A DNA stretch of 64,000 bases from Mycolicibacterium mucogenicum DSM 44124 (GTDB lineage: Bacteria; Actinomycetota; Actinomycetes; Mycobacteriales; Mycobacteriaceae): the NCBI RefSeq assembly GCF_005670685.2, contig NZ_CP062008.1:3038001-3102000 (forward strand). Reading direction: 5' to 3'. This document shows positions 16,646 to 27,798 of this stretch, one piece after another. Every line of letters starts with the position of its first letter. Position 1 is the stretch's first letter. The notes below the pieces were generated by a model. That model saw nothing but the letters and a program-made list of their open reading frames with translations. It was not told where the DNA came from and did no database searches. Both the position numbers and the translations under genes were made by a program.

Positions 16646-18166
16646 ATGAGCGATGTTGGCAGTCGACCTTTCGGTGTCCGCTTCGGCAGCGCCGCGGGAC
16701 GCTGGGTTCTCGCCGCCACCGTTCTGGGGTCGGGCATGGCGCAGCTCGACGCGACAGTCGTCAACGTCGCGCTACCGGCAATCGGACAGGATCTCAACGC
16801 CGAGGTCGGCGGCCTGCAACTGGTGGTCAGCGCCTATTCGGTGACACTCGCCGCGTTGATCCTGCTGTCGGGCAGCCTTGGCGACCGATTGGGCCGCAAG
16901 CGGGTGTTCGTCGTCGGCGTGGCGTGGTTCACGGTGGCCTCAGCGATCTGTGCGGTGGCACCCAACGCCGAAATGCTCATCGCGGCACGCGCTTTGCAGG
17001 GCATCGGCGGCGCGCTACTGACACCGGGCAGCCTCGCCATCATCCAATCGGTGTTCATGCCGACCGACCGTGCGAAGGCGATCGGCGCGTGGTCGGCCCT
17101 GGGCGGCGTCGCCGCGGCAATCGGTCCGCTGCTCGGCGGCTATCTGGTGCAGGCGATCAATTGGCGCGCCATCTTTCTGATCAATGTGCCGTTGGGCTGC
17201 CTGGTCGCGTGGCTCGCACTACGCCACGTGCCCGAAAGCCGCGACCCATCGACCGCCGGCCGTCTTGACTATGCGGGAGCGACCGCGGCGACGGCAGGGC
17301 TCGCTGGTACGACCTACGCGGTGGTGGAGGGACCCAACCGCGGCTGGGATTCACCGGTCGTTCTCGCAGCCGGGGTGCTCGGCGTCATCGCCATGGTCGC
17401 ATTTGTCCTGATCGAGCGGCGCACCGCGAATCCCATGCTGCCGCTGGCCATTTTCTCCTCGCGGCAGTTCACGAGCGCCAACGCGGTGACCTTCGTCGTC
17501 TACACCGCACTCGGTGGCGTCTTCTTCCTGCTGGTGGTCGTTCTACAGACCGCGCTCGGATACTCCCCCGTCGCCGCCGGCGCTGCCTCGCTCCCGGTAA
17601 CCGCGATCATGCTCGCCCTGTCGTCGGCGTCCGGTGCTCTTGCCCAGCGCATCGGCCCACGACTGCCCCTGACCATCGGTCCGCTCGTGATCGCGGCCGG
17701 CATGGTGCTGATGACGCGGATCGGCCCGGGCGCCTCGTACAGCACCGTCGTGCTCCCGGCCGTGGTCGTCTTCGGGTTGGGGCTCGCGGCGACGGTCGCA
17801 CCTGTCACGGCCGCCGCCCTCGCGGCCGCCGATGAGCGTCACGCTGGTGTGGCATCCGGCGTCAACAACGCGGTGGCACGCACCGCCGGGCTGCTGGCCG
17901 TGGCGTTACTGCCACCGCTCTCCGGGCTGACGGGCGACGCGTTCCGATCGCCCGCCGCGATCACCGCCGGCTTCCACACGGCGATGCTGATCTCGGCCGG
18001 CCTAGCGGCCCTCGGCGGAGTGCTCGCGTTCGCGACGATCTCCAACGACCTGCTTGCCGAGGAACCGGACGAGGCACCCCCGAGTCACCACTACCACTGT
18101 GCGCTCGCCGAGGTTCCCGCCAACGATCGCGGTGTAACCGAACACGGCGGCGAATTCATCGAGTAA
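16646..18166 (+). CDS. MFS transporter, DHA2 (14-helix) family
   Basis: A 506-residue pump with about 14 hydrophobic helices. Diagnostic blocks are LDATVVNVALPAIG in helix 1, GDRLGRKRVFVVG in loop 2-3, and WRAIFLINVPLG after helix 5. All are typical of EmrB/QacA-type drug:H+ antiporters. The ATG at 16646 is chosen because the signature helix begins soon after; the open frame upstream is antisense to the esterase. It lies 27 bases before hppD on the same strand, so it may move a phenylalanine or tyrosine catabolite, but this is inferred from position. Confidence 0.87.
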   Translation: MSDVGSRPFGVRFGSAAGRWVLAATVLGSGMAQLDATVVNVALPAIGQDLNAEVGGLQLVVSAYSVTLAALILLSGSLGDRLGRKRVFVVGVAWFTVASAICAVAPNAEMLIAARALQGIGGALLTPGSLAIIQSVFMPTDRAKAIGAWSALGGVAAAIGPLLGGYLVQAINWRAIFLINVPLGCLVAWLALRHVPESRDPSTAGRLDYAGATAATAGLAGTTYAVVEGPNRGWDSPVVLAAGVLGVIAMVAFVLIERRTANPMLPLAIFSSRQFTSANAVTFVVYTALGGVFFLLVVVLQTALGYSPVAAGAASLPVTAIMLALSSASGALAQRIGPRLPLTIGPLVIAAGMVLMTRIGPGASYSTVVLPAVVVFGLGLAATVAPVTAAALAAADERHAGVASGVNNAVARTAGLLAVALLPPLSGLTGDAFRSPAAITAGFHTAMLISAGLAALGGVLAFATISNDLLAEEPDEAPPSHHYHCALAEVPANDRGVTEHGGEFIE

Positions 18167-19410
<1,244 letters not shown>

Positions 19411-19411
<1 letters not shown>

Positions 19412-20715
19412 TGGCTCGGTACCAAAGCGGTTTTGGCAACAGCTTCGAAAGCGAAGCGCTGCCCGGCGCATTGCCCATCGGCCGCAACTCTCCGCAGCGG
19501 TGCGCCTACGGCCTCTATGCCGAGCAGCTCAGCGGGTCGCCGTTCACCGCGCCCCGCGCCGCCAACAAACGATCGTGGCTGTACCGGATTCGGCCGAGCG
19601 TGGCCCACTGGGGCGATTTCACCGCCGTCCCCGGCAAGCACTGGCGCTCCCCACCCGACGACGCTCCTGCCGTTCCCATCGCCCAAATGCGTTGGAATCC
19701 CTTGCCGCTGCCGGATCCCGCGGTCGAGGACACGACGTTCGTCACCGGCGTCCGTACCGTCACCACCGGCGGGGACGTCAACACCCGAACCGGATTCGCC
19801 AACAGCATCTACACCATCACGTCATCGATGGTGGACACCTACTTCTACAACGGCGACGCCGAAATGCTGTTCGTCCTCGAGCACGGCGATGTTCGATTCT
19901 GGACCGAGTTCGGGATCATCGACGCCGAGCCCTGTGAGATCGTCGTCGTCCCGCGCGGTGTGAAGATACGCATCGAGGTGCCCGACGGTCCGGCCCGCGG
20001 CTATCTGTGTGAAAACTACGGCGGCCCTTTCACTCTTCCCGAGCGCGGCCCGATCGGCGCCAACTGCCTGGCCAACTCGCGCGACTTCCTGACACCGGTC
20101 GCGGCCTATGAGGATCGGGACGTCCCATCCACGATGTATGTGAAGTGGGGCGGCATGCTCTGGCGGGCGGACATCGCCCAGTCACCGCTGGATGTCGTTG
20201 CCTGGCATGGCAATTACGCACCGTACAAGTACGACATGCGGCGGTTCTCCCCCGTCGGCCCAGTGCTGTTCGACCATGCCGACCCATCCATCTTCACGGT
20301 GCTCAGCTCGCCGAGCGAGACGCCGGGAACGGCCAACGTCGACTTCGTCTGCTTCCCCGAGCGGTGGATGGTCGCGGAGAACACCTTCCGGCCGCCGTGG
20401 TACCACATGAACGTCATGAGCGAGTTCATGGGACTCGTGCGCGGCGTGTACGACGCCAAGCCGAACGGCTTCGTACCCGGCGGCGTCAGCCTGCACAACA
20501 GCATGACGCCACATGGTCCGGACGCCAACGCATTTCACGCCGCCAGCACCGACGAACTGAAACCGGTCAAGCAGGCGAACACGCTGGCCTTCATGTTCGA
20601 GACCCGGTTCCCGCAGCAGGTGACAGCTTATGCCGCGAATTCACCGCAGCGGCAACAGGATTACGCGGACTGTTGGAGTGGGCTGGTCAAGCGATTCGAC
20701 CCGGACAAGCCGTGA
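19411..20715 (+). CDS. hmgA: Homogentisate 1,2-dioxygenase
   Basis: A 434-residue cupin-fold Fe(II) enzyme that opens homogentisate to maleylacetoacetate. The N-terminus [19 protein letters not shown] is diagnostic. The [14 protein letters not shown] block supplies the His and Glu iron ligands, and later His residues lie in MTPHGPD and AFHAAS. ATG 19411 shares a base with the hppD stop, and a GTG three bases earlier is equally possible. The stop overlaps the GTG start of fahA, giving a fully coupled three-gene run. Confidence 0.96.
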
Positions 20716-22025
20716 CAGCACTGGACTTCACCCACGATCCGGGCCGACGGAGTTGGGTCGCCTCCGCGGGCCCCGATACTGACTTTCCGCTGCAGAACCT
20801 TCCGTTCGGCGTGGTGGCCGGTGCCGACGTCGAACCGCGCGGTGCTGTCCGGATCGGCGACATGGTTCTGCATCTGAGTGGCCTCGCCGAGTCCGGGCTG
20901 CTCACCGGAGAGGCACAGGCGGCGGCCGAAGCCGGGTCGGACGGAGCATTGAATGTTTTGTTCGCCTTGGGATCTGGTCCCCGTTTAGCACTTCGTAGGG
21001 CGCTGCACGCACTGCTTGCCGAGGGTGCGCCGCAGCAGCAGGCCGTTTCGGCGTTGCTCATCCCACTGCGTGACGTCGACGTCCTACTGCCCGCCCGCAT
21101 CGGCGACTACACCGATTTCTACGTTGGCATCCACCACGCCCGTAGCGTCGGTGCGCTGTTCCGGCCCGACAACCCCCTGCTGCCCAACTACAAATGGGTG
21201 CCCATCGGCTATCACGGGCGTGCCTCCAGCGTGCGCGTCAGTGGGATCCCGATCGGCCGACCGAATGGGCAGCTGAAGGCCGCCGATGCGTCGGCGCCCG
21301 TGCTGGCACCCACGCGGCGCCTGGATTTCGAGCTGGAGCTCGGCGCGTGGATCGGCCCGGAGAACCGACTCGGCACGCCGGTACGCATCGATGACGCCGA
21401 ATCCCACATCGCCGGTTTCTGCCTGCTCAACGACTGGTCTGCGCGCGACGTGCAGGCCTGGGAATACCAGCCTCTTGGCCCATTCCTGGCGAAGAGCTTC
21501 GGCACCACGGTCTCTCCCTGGGTGATCACTCCAGAAGCATTGGCGCCGTTCCGGATTCCGTTCGATCGTCCCGAGGGTGATCCCGCGCCCCTGCCCTACC
21601 TCGACAGCCCGCCGCACCGTGCGAGCGGTGGGCTCGATATCGAGCTGCAGGTCCGTATCAGCACGGCCCGGATGCGCGACGACTGCGAGCCGCCGCACCC
21701 GATCACCCGCTCATCCAGCCGCCACATGTACTGGACCTTCGCGCAAATGGTCACTCACCACACGAGCAACGGATGCAACCTGCAGCCCGGCGACCTGCTC
21801 GGCAGCGGCACCCTGTCCGGTCCTGACACTGGCTCCGAAGGCAGCCTGCTGGAGCTCAGTCACGGCGGCACAGACCCGATCAGGCTGCCCAACGGGGAAA
21901 CGCGCACGTTCCTCGAAGATGGTGACGAAATCACGCTCAGCGCAAGGGCTCATCGCCCCGGCGCGGCCACCATCGGGTTCGGCGAGTGCGTCGCCGTCGT
22001 CCAATCGGCCATCACCTACCCGTGA
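20712..22025 (+). CDS. fahA: Fumarylacetoacetase
   Basis: A 437-residue hydrolase cleaving fumarylacetoacetate to fumarate and acetoacetate. The family blocks are clear: [46 protein letters not shown] and [16 protein letters not shown]. The GTG start at 20712 overlaps the hmgA stop by four bases. No maleylacetoacetate isomerase gene lies between hmgA and fahA; in actinobacteria this step may depend on another thiol isomerase. The 3' end overlaps the convergent phenylalanine hydroxylase gene by 14 bases. Confidence 0.95.
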   Translation: MTALDFTHDPGRRSWVASAGPDTDFPLQNLPFGVVAGADVEPRGAVRIGDMVLHLSGLAESGLLTGEAQAAAEAGSDGALNVLFALGSGPRLALRRALHALLAEGAPQQQAVSALLIPLRDVDVLLPARIGDYTDFYVGIHHARSVGALFRPDNPLLPNYKWVPIGYHGRASSVRVSGIPIGRPNGQLKAADASAPVLAPTRRLDFELELGAWIGPENRLGTPVRIDDAESHIAGFCLLNDWSARDVQAWEYQPLGPFLAKSFGTTVSPWVITPEALAPFRIPFDRPEGDPAPLPYLDSPPHRASGGLDIELQVRISTARMRDDCEPPHPITRSSSRHMYWTFAQMVTHHTSNGCNLQPGDLLGSGTLSGPDTGSEGSLLELSHGGTDPIRLPNGETRTFLEDGDEITLSARAHRPGAATIGFGECVAVVQSAITYP

Positions 22026-22911
22026 CCTGAGAGGCGTCGTGCACCAGGCGCTCCACCATGGTGTCGTCGACCTCGGCGAAGAATCCGCCGACGACATCCT
22101 CGATCTCGCTGAATCCCCTGGCGCAGAAGAGAATCGGTTGGTAGTGCGTGATGTCGTAGGTTTGCACACCCATCCGGGCGATGTGCAATGGCCGCAAATC
22201 CGCGACATCGATCTGCTGGATCTCGCCGAACGAGGAGAGCAGGCCGGCGCCGTACGTGCGTACCTCACCATGCTGACGCACCACACCGAACTCCAGCGAG
22301 AACCAGAAGACCTTCGAGATGAATTCAAGCGCCTCAGTCGTCTTCACCCGCTGTGCTGCCTGCCCGGCCAGCCGGTACAGCGCCGCGAACCGCTCGTGCG
22401 CCAGGCAATTGCCGTGGCCGACCACCTCGTGGATCAGGTCCGGCTCGGGAGTGTAGAGCGGCACGGAGTGGTGCCGGATGTACTGGGTGGAGTGGAAGAT
22501 GCCGTCGGCGAGCAGTCCGTAGAACTCACGCAGCGGCACCAGACCGGCCGCCGGCACGTACTGAAAGCCGGTCAGCGGCCCGAGCTTCTCATTGACCTCT
22601 ACCAGTTGTGGGATCCGATCCTCGGGAAGCCCCAGCCGCTCCCTGCCCTGCAGATACTCGGTGCAGGCGCGGCGCTGGTGCAGCCGGTGCAGCTCGGCGC
22701 ACGCGATGCGCCAGACCTCCTGCTCGTCGTCGGTGTAGGTCGCGACGGGCGGCGGTGTCCCGGGCTGCCAATCCATGGCGAGCGCGGCAATTGCGTTGCG
22801 CCGGGCCCGGTATTCCGGGTCGACGGCGCCAGGATGATCCGCAGCCAGATGAACGGTGACGTCATCTCCCGAGCGCGTCACCGGCGCATACAACTGCGCT
22901 TCCTCGAACAT
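22012..22911 (-). CDS. phhA: Phenylalanine 4-monooxygenase
   Basis: A 299-residue single-domain aromatic amino-acid hydroxylase, the size of monomeric bacterial enzymes without a regulatory ACT domain. The iron site is LIHEVVGHGNCL (two His) plus the Glu in FWFSLEFGVV. It uses a reduced pterin and O2 to make tyrosine from phenylalanine. It feeds hppD through tyrosine transamination (aminotransferase not in the window). The ATG at 22911 has GGGAGGCAGCG upstream. It converges on fahA with a 14-base 3' overlap. Confidence 0.93.
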   Translation of the reverse strand: MFEEAQLYAPVTRSGDDVTVHLAADHPGAVDPEYRARRNAIAALAMDWQPGTPPPVATYTDDEQEVWRIACAELHRLHQRRACTEYLQGRERLGLPEDRIPQLVEVNEKLGPLTGFQYVPAAGLVPLREFYGLLADGIFHSTQYIRHHSVPLYTPEPDLIHEVVGHGNCLAHERFAALYRLAGQAAQRVKTTEALEFISKVFWFSLEFGVVRQHGEVRTYGAGLLSSFGEIQQIDVADLRPLHIARMGVQTYDITHYQPILFCARGFSEIEDVVGGFFAEVDDTMVERLVHDASQVTGR

Positions 22912-22976
22912 CGCTGCCTCCCGGGGGTCCGGGCGTCGCACAGCGCGGCGTCTATCACCCAGGATATGCGCGCTGA

Positions 22977-23462
22977 TCACGTACGACTGGCAAGCACCTG
23001 TTCGCGCAGGATGTCGGCGTGCCCGCAGTGGTGCGCCAGCTCCCGCAGCACCTGCAACGTGACCCAACGCAGGGTTCGCGGCCCGGACTGGTGCCCCGTC
23101 ACGACGGTGTCCAGCGGTAGATCGGCGACCGCCGCCCGCGCTGTCGCACAGACATCACGGTGCGCCGCAAGAACCGATGCGATGGTGTCGTCGTCATCCA
23201 GCTGGAAGGACTCGTCGACGCTCTGCACCAGGCCGAGAGCCTGACGGGATGTGCCGCCGACGCATTCCTCGAACCACACGCGCTGCATCCAGGTGACGTG
23301 CTTGAGCAACCCGAGAAGCGTTGTCGCTGACGGGACGAGGCGCCGGCGGGACTCCTCCTCGGTGAGGCCGTCGAGAGTCAGTTCGACGGCACGGCGGTAG
23401 TCCTCCACGAAGGCGTCGAGCTGGGCCCGTTCGTCGTCCAGCAGTACATCGAACGAGCCCAT
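22977..23462 (-). CDS. DinB-family / mycothiol-transferase-like protein
   Basis: A 161-residue four-helix-bundle protein. LLGLLKHVTWMQRVWFEE and ELAHHCGHADILRE provide the His residues that bind metal in DinB/DUF664 proteins, several of which in actinobacteria are thiol S-transferases using mycothiol. It lies between phhA and the CYP153-like gene on the same strand, 13 bases after the P450, so it may be co-transcribed with it. The substrate is unknown. Confidence 0.8.
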   Translation of the reverse strand: MGSFDVLLDDERAQLDAFVEDYRRAVELTLDGLTEEESRRRLVPSATTLLGLLKHVTWMQRVWFEECVGGTSRQALGLVQSVDESFQLDDDDTIASVLAAHRDVCATARAAVADLPLDTVVTGHQSGPRTLRWVTLQVLRELAHHCGHADILREQVLASRT

Positions 23463-23475
23463 CGCTGTCCTCTCA

Positions 23476-24906
23476 TCACACCGTGGCGGCCGGCTGCTTC
23501 CTGGTGACCTTCACCATCATCTTGGAGTAGCCCTTTACGAAGTTGGATTGGGTGTACTCGGGCTCCCCCACAACCTCGATGTCCTCGAATCGGGCCAGCA
23601 GCTCCTCCCACAGGATTTTCAGCTGCAGCTCGGCGAGACGGCTGCCCATGCAGCGGTGGATGCCGATGCCGAACGCCAGGTGATGGCGGGCGTTGTGGCG
23701 GCCGATGATGAAGTCGTCCGGGTTCTCGAACTTGCGCTCATCGCGGTTGGCCGAGGCGTACCACATGACGAGTTTGTCGCCCTTGCGGATGAACTGTCCG
23801 TTCAGGATGGTGTCCTGCTTGGCCACGCGCCGCATGTAGGCCAGCGGGGTCTGCCACCGGATGATCTCGTGGACCGCCTTGGTGATGAGGCCCGGATCGG
23901 CCTTCAGCCGGGCGAACTCGTCGGGGTTCTGGTTCAGGGCCAGCACGCCACCGGTCATCGAATTGCGGGTGGTGTCGTTGCCGCCCACGATCAGCAGGAT
24001 CAGGTTGCCGAGGAACTCCATCGGCCGATCGATCAGGTCCTTGGTGTCGTCGGACGACTGCATGAGCGTGATGAGGTCGAAGCCGGGCTTCTCTCCCGCC
24101 GCCAACCGCGCCTTCTTGTCGTACCAGAGGGCGCTGAATGCGCGCGCCATATCGGCCGCGGCGCTGAACATCTCATCCATGTCGGCCTCACCGCCGGTGG
24201 CCGAGGCGCTGCCGGCCACGGTGTCGGTCCAATAGACCAACTTGCGGCGCTCGTCGTAGGGGAAGTCGAGCAACGTCGCCAGCATGCGTGAGGTCAGTTC
24301 GATCGAGACGGTGTCGACCCAGTCGAACGGTTCGTCCAGGGGCAGACCGTCGAGGACCTCCTGCACCCGGGTCCGAATCAGTGCTTCCATCTCCTGGAGG
24401 TTCTGGGGCGCCACCACGCCCTGCACCGCGCCGCGCTGCTCGTCGTGACGCGGCGGGTCCATGGCAATGAACATCTGGACGTCGAGGCCCTCGGGCGGGT
24501 CGCCGATGATGATCTGCGGCTCGGCGGAGAATCGCTCGTTGTCCTTGTCGACGGTGACGATGTCGTCGTACCGGGTGATCGACCAGAAGGGCCCGAACGG
24601 GCTGTTCGGCTGGTAGTGCACCGGCGCCTCGTCGCGCAGCCGCTTGAAGTACTCCTGCCAGCGGCCCTGACGGAACATGAACGGGTTACTGACGTCGATG
24701 TCTGCCAGGTCGACATCCTCGACAGGAGGAATCGGGCTCTCGACGAAGACGGGCGTTTTGTCGCCGACCACTGACTTCTTCGTCTTCTGGTAGAGGTGCA
24801 TGCCCTTGATCTGCAAGGGCATCGGGATCGTCGACTGAGCCCGGTTGAGTACCGGATCGACGATCGCTTCCTGCGCCTTGGTGATTGCCTGATCGAGAAT
24901 GTTCAC
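23476..24906 (-). CDS. cyp153: CYP153-type cytochrome P450 alkane hydroxylase
   Basis: A 476-residue P450 closely resembling CYP153 medium-chain alkane hydroxylases, which add a terminal hydroxyl to n-alkanes. The I-helix LIVGGNDTTRNSMTGG and the K-helix region EIIRWQTPLAYMRRVAKQD are hallmark CYP153 sequences. The haem loop is FGIGIHRCMGSRLAEL, and the C-terminus has QSNFVKGYSKMMVKV. GTG 24906 (VNILDQAITKAQ) is taken as start. CYP153 needs a ferredoxin and reductase, often encoded beside it; neither is here. A DinB-like gene follows at 13 bases. Nested inverted repeats lie upstream at 24960-25000. Confidence 0.9.
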   Translation of the reverse strand: MNILDQAITKAQEAIVDPVLNRAQSTIPMPLQIKGMHLYQKTKKSVVGDKTPVFVESPIPPVEDVDLADIDVSNPFMFRQGRWQEYFKRLRDEAPVHYQPNSPFGPFWSITRYDDIVTVDKDNERFSAEPQIIIGDPPEGLDVQMFIAMDPPRHDEQRGAVQGVVAPQNLQEMEALIRTRVQEVLDGLPLDEPFDWVDTVSIELTSRMLATLLDFPYDERRKLVYWTDTVAGSASATGGEADMDEMFSAAADMARAFSALWYDKKARLAAGEKPGFDLITLMQSSDDTKDLIDRPMEFLGNLILLIVGGNDTTRNSMTGGVLALNQNPDEFARLKADPGLITKAVHEIIRWQTPLAYMRRVAKQDTILNGQFIRKGDKLVMWYASANRDERKFENPDDFIIGRHNARHHLAFGIGIHRCMGSRLAELQLKILWEELLARFEDIEVVGEPEYTQSNFVKGYSKMMVKVTRKQPAATV

Positions 24907-24959
24907 GAGTTTCTCCGTCTTGTCAGATCTGGAATTTCGGGCTGTGGATCGGCATCTGA

Positions 24960-25000
24960 CCAATTCTCATGCCGTTGCTGTGCGGCAATCCAGGAATTGG
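24960..25000. promoter_or_regulatory. Nested inverted repeats upstream of the CYP153-like gene
   Basis: Outer arms CCAATTC (24960-24966) and GAATTGG (24994-25000) enclose inner arms TGCCG and CGGCA. The site lies about 55-95 bases before the P450 GTG. It could be an operator or a folded leader. The AraC-type regulator encoded 1.8 kb away is one candidate binder, on context only. Confidence 0.4.
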
Positions 25001-25011
25001 CCACTTCTACG

Positions 25012-25803
25012 TCATGCCGGCACGGTTTGCTCCAATGCGCAGCGGTGCCGCCGGACGAACTCGAGGTCGCGCTCCAGCAGTGCGACGAACGGCCGGGCGC
25101 CGTGGTCGCCGGCGTCCACCGCGGCACGGCACGAGCGGACGGCCTCACCGATGCGACCGATGATGTCGTCGACGAATCCTTCGCGGTCGTCGAGACCGTA
25201 TGCGTCAAGGAACATGCGGAGGCGTCGCGCGACATCGGGAGCCTTGGACCAGCCCCGGGCACGGGCGTGATCGCGCGCGTGCAGACCCACGACATGCCAT
25301 GCGGCATAGGCCAGTTCGCGGCGCCGAGTGGTCGGGCCCGCGTGGTCCCAGTCGATCAGCGAGTGGATCCGGCCGGTAGAGTCCGCCACCAGGTTCGCGA
25401 GGCTGACGTCGTTGTGCCCGATGATCTCGCCGTCCTTCAAGCCGCGGCTGCCGTCACGCCAGTGCAGTTCGGGCCCCGGGCGGAAGCTCTCCACGGCGTC
25501 GTGGAACTGCCGCAGCAGACGCGCGACCCGCACCAGGTTCGCTTCGAAGCGCAACCAGACGGGCCAGCCCTCGGCGCTGGCGGCCGTTTGCCCGTCGATG
25601 AAGGTCAGCACCTCGTGGCCTTCGGAGTCGACGCCGAACACCCGGGGCGCACCCGCGAAGCCGACCGACTCGAGGTGCTTGAGGAGTTCGTGCACGGCCG
25701 GGGTCCAGTGGCCGGTCGAACGGCGGACCGTGCCCCCGGTGCGCAGAACCGTGCCGCCCCAGCCGCCGGCCAGCCGCTCTGCGGTGTCGTTGACTGCAAC
25801 CAT
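25012..25803 (-). CDS. APH-family phosphotransferase
   Basis: A 263-residue protein with the aminoglycoside/choline-kinase fold. The catalytic loop is IGHNDVSLANLV (H-x-D-x4-N) and the metal-binding motif is IDWDHAG. Such proteins phosphorylate small molecules with ATP; many environmental members do not confer resistance. The start ATG 25803 is chosen because MVAVNDTAERL begins the conserved part; an upstream in-frame extension adds 11 residues. It lies upstream of the P450 on the same strand, and the phosphatase gene is divergent. Confidence 0.82.
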   Translation of the reverse strand: MVAVNDTAERLAGGWGGTVLRTGGTVRRSTGHWTPAVHELLKHLESVGFAGAPRVFGVDSEGHEVLTFIDGQTAASAEGWPVWLRFEANLVRVARLLRQFHDAVESFRPGPELHWRDGSRGLKDGEIIGHNDVSLANLVADSTGRIHSLIDWDHAGPTTRRRELAYAAWHVVGLHARDHARARGWSKAPDVARRLRMFLDAYGLDDREGFVDDIIGRIGEAVRSCRAAVDAGDHGARPFVALLERDLEFVRRHRCALEQTVPA

Positions 25804-25931
25804 CGGGGCCTCCTCGCATCGACTGTTCGTTGGCAATCACGCTACGAACCAAAACGTGCAGCTGGGAGACCCTAAGCGGCTGAAAACTTACTCGAAGTGG
25901 CAAGGCTGAGGGCAGATGTAAGCTACCGGCC

Positions 25932-26741
25932 GTGGCCGTCGTCGATCAGTACCACCTCTCCGGTGCCTGGAACTTTCGTGACGTCGGCGCCCTTCGAACC
26001 GACGACGGACGTGCGATCCGGCCCGGAGTTCTGTACCGGTCGTCGGAGCTGTGTGCGCTCGACGCGGACGGTCAGGAGAACCTGCGCGAACTGGGGATCA
26101 CCGACGTCATCGACCTCCGCAGCGAGAGTGAGATCGCGTGGAACGGTCGCGATGTCCTACCGCCGGGCGTGACGCTGCACGCCGCGGCGGTCCACGACGA
26201 CGGGCAGCAGAAGGCCCCTCACGAGCCTGAACGCGTCGCCACGCCAGAGTTGTTCGAGGCCGCCCTGGAGTACGCCTACAGTCGTTTTCCGCTGCTGCCG
26301 ACAGGACAGCGCGCACTCGCATACACAGTGCGCGTGGTGTTGGAAGCAGAAGGCGGCGTCCTCATTCACTGCGCGGCCGGGAAGGATCGCGCGGGCTGGA
26401 TCGTCGCCGCGCTCCTGCGCGCTGCCGGAGTCCGCGAGGCCGACATCCTGGCCGACTACCTGCGGAGCAACGAGGCCGTGGAACCGCTGCGCAAGCATGT
26501 GATCGACCGCAACGGTGACGTATCCCAACTCTCGGACAAGATCCTCGGGGTCCACGGCGACTTCATCGCCGCATCGTGGCGGACGGTCGACGAGCAGTTC
26601 GGCAGCTTTGACGCCTACCTGGGCGAAATCGGCGTCGACGCACCCGTGGTCGCCGCCCTTCGCGCCCGCCTACTGGACGAAACCGAAACTGCCACAATGA
26701 ATTCGGCGAAGCAAAACGATCTTGGTGCCGCAACTTACTAG
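25932..26741 (+). CDS. PtpB-like tyrosine/dual-specificity phosphatase
   Basis: A 269-residue phosphatase. It begins with a GTG and the block NFRDVGALRTDDGRAIRPG-like of the PtpB family (in sequence: AWNFRDVGALRTDDGR). The P-loop is HCAAGKDRAGW, the C-x-x-G-K-D-R pattern of M. tuberculosis PtpB, with Cys as nucleophile. These enzymes act on phosphotyrosine and phosphoinositides. There is no signal peptide. The 3' end overlaps the araC-like gene. Confidence 0.88.
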   Translation: MAVVDQYHLSGAWNFRDVGALRTDDGRAIRPGVLYRSSELCALDADGQENLRELGITDVIDLRSESEIAWNGRDVLPPGVTLHAAAVHDDGQQKAPHEPERVATPELFEAALEYAYSRFPLLPTGQRALAYTVRVVLEAEGGVLIHCAAGKDRAGWIVAALLRAAGVREADILADYLRSNEAVEPLRKHVIDRNGDVSQLSDKILGVHGDFIAASWRTVDEQFGSFDAYLGEIGVDAPVVAALRARLLDETETATMNSAKQNDLGAATY

Positions 26742-27762
26742 ATTTGGCAATGTGGTTGATTGGGACATCCCCCGCACGCCGACAAGCGTCGGCGTGCTGC
26801 TCGGTCTGGCCAGTGAACGGGGCATCAGCCCGGAAATGTGTCTGGCCGGCTCGCGCCTGACCGTCCGTGGCCTGCAGAGTCCCAGCGCCGAAGTCACTGC
26901 GCGGCAGGAACTGGCTGTCGTCACGAATCTGCTTGAGGCACTTGACTATCCCGATGATCTCGGTGTCGAGGTGGGACTCCGCTATCGACTTGCCACCTAC
27001 GGCATATTCGGATTCGCGTTGATCAGCAGCCCGACCTTGCGCAGTGCGATCGACGTCGGTGTGCGCTATCTCGACCTCACGTTTGCGTCGTCGACGCTCG
27101 GCACCCGGGTGGTCGGCGACGAGTTCCACTTCGTCCTGGAGGCGCCGGGCACGCCCGATCGCGTCCGGCGATTCGAGATCGACCGGCTGGCCACGGCGAT
27201 CGCGGTGATCAAGCGGGAACTGTCGGCTGACCTGCCACCCTTGGGCGTCCGGTTCACCCACCGCCGCCCCGCCGACCTCGACCGGTACATCGCCGCATTC
27301 GACTCTGAGCCGCAGTTCGATGCACCCGAGAATCTGCTGATTCTGCCCATCGGTCTGCTCGACCTCCCCCTGCCGCAGGCCAACGCCTACAACTCCGCCG
27401 CAACGCAGGAGCAGTGCCGCAATCTCTTGGAGGAGCGGCGTAGCCGGACCGGGCTGTCGGGCCAGGTTCGTGACCTGTTGCTGGCGTCCCCGGCACAGCC
27501 TCCGAATGCGCACGAGATCGCCCATGCGCTGCTGATGAGTCCGCGGACGTTACGCCACCGACTCGGCGCCGAGGGCACGTCGTACCGCGAACTGCTCGAC
27601 GAAATCCGGCAGCGGCTTTCGGAAGAGATGCTGATCGGCGGCCGCTTGACCGTGGCCGAGACGGCGAGTCGACTGGGTTATGTTGAGCTGTCGAGCTTTT
27701 CGCAGGCGTTCCGCCGGTGGCACGGAATGAGCCCACGGGCCTTCCGCGCGTCTCGCACCTGA
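26725..27762 (+). CDS. AraC-family transcriptional regulator
   Basis: A regulator of about 345 residues. The N-terminal 190 residues match the arabinose-binding-like sensor domain. The C-terminus holds two helix-turn-helix units: NAHEIAHALLMSPRTLRHRL and VAETASRLGYVELSSFSQAF, followed by RRWHGMSPRAFR, the AraC signature. The start is uncertain (TTG 26722, GTG 26725 or GTG 26752), all near the phosphatase stop. This subfamily includes regulators of alkane and fatty-acid oxidation genes, so control of the nearby CYP153-like gene is plausible but unproven. Confidence 0.87.
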   Translation: MPQLTRFGNVVDWDIPRTPTSVGVLLGLASERGISPEMCLAGSRLTVRGLQSPSAEVTARQELAVVTNLLEALDYPDDLGVEVGLRYRLATYGIFGFALISSPTLRSAIDVGVRYLDLTFASSTLGTRVVGDEFHFVLEAPGTPDRVRRFEIDRLATAIAVIKRELSADLPPLGVRFTHRRPADLDRYIAAFDSEPQFDAPENLLILPIGLLDLPLPQANAYNSAATQEQCRNLLEERRSRTGLSGQVRDLLLASPAQPPNAHEIAHALLMSPRTLRHRLGAEGTSYRELLDEIRQRLSEEMLIGGRLTVAETASRLGYVELSSFSQAFRRWHGMSPRAFRASRT

Positions 27763-27798
27763 GAGCGAGAGGCTCCGCCCTGCAGCCTGTTCCACCGC

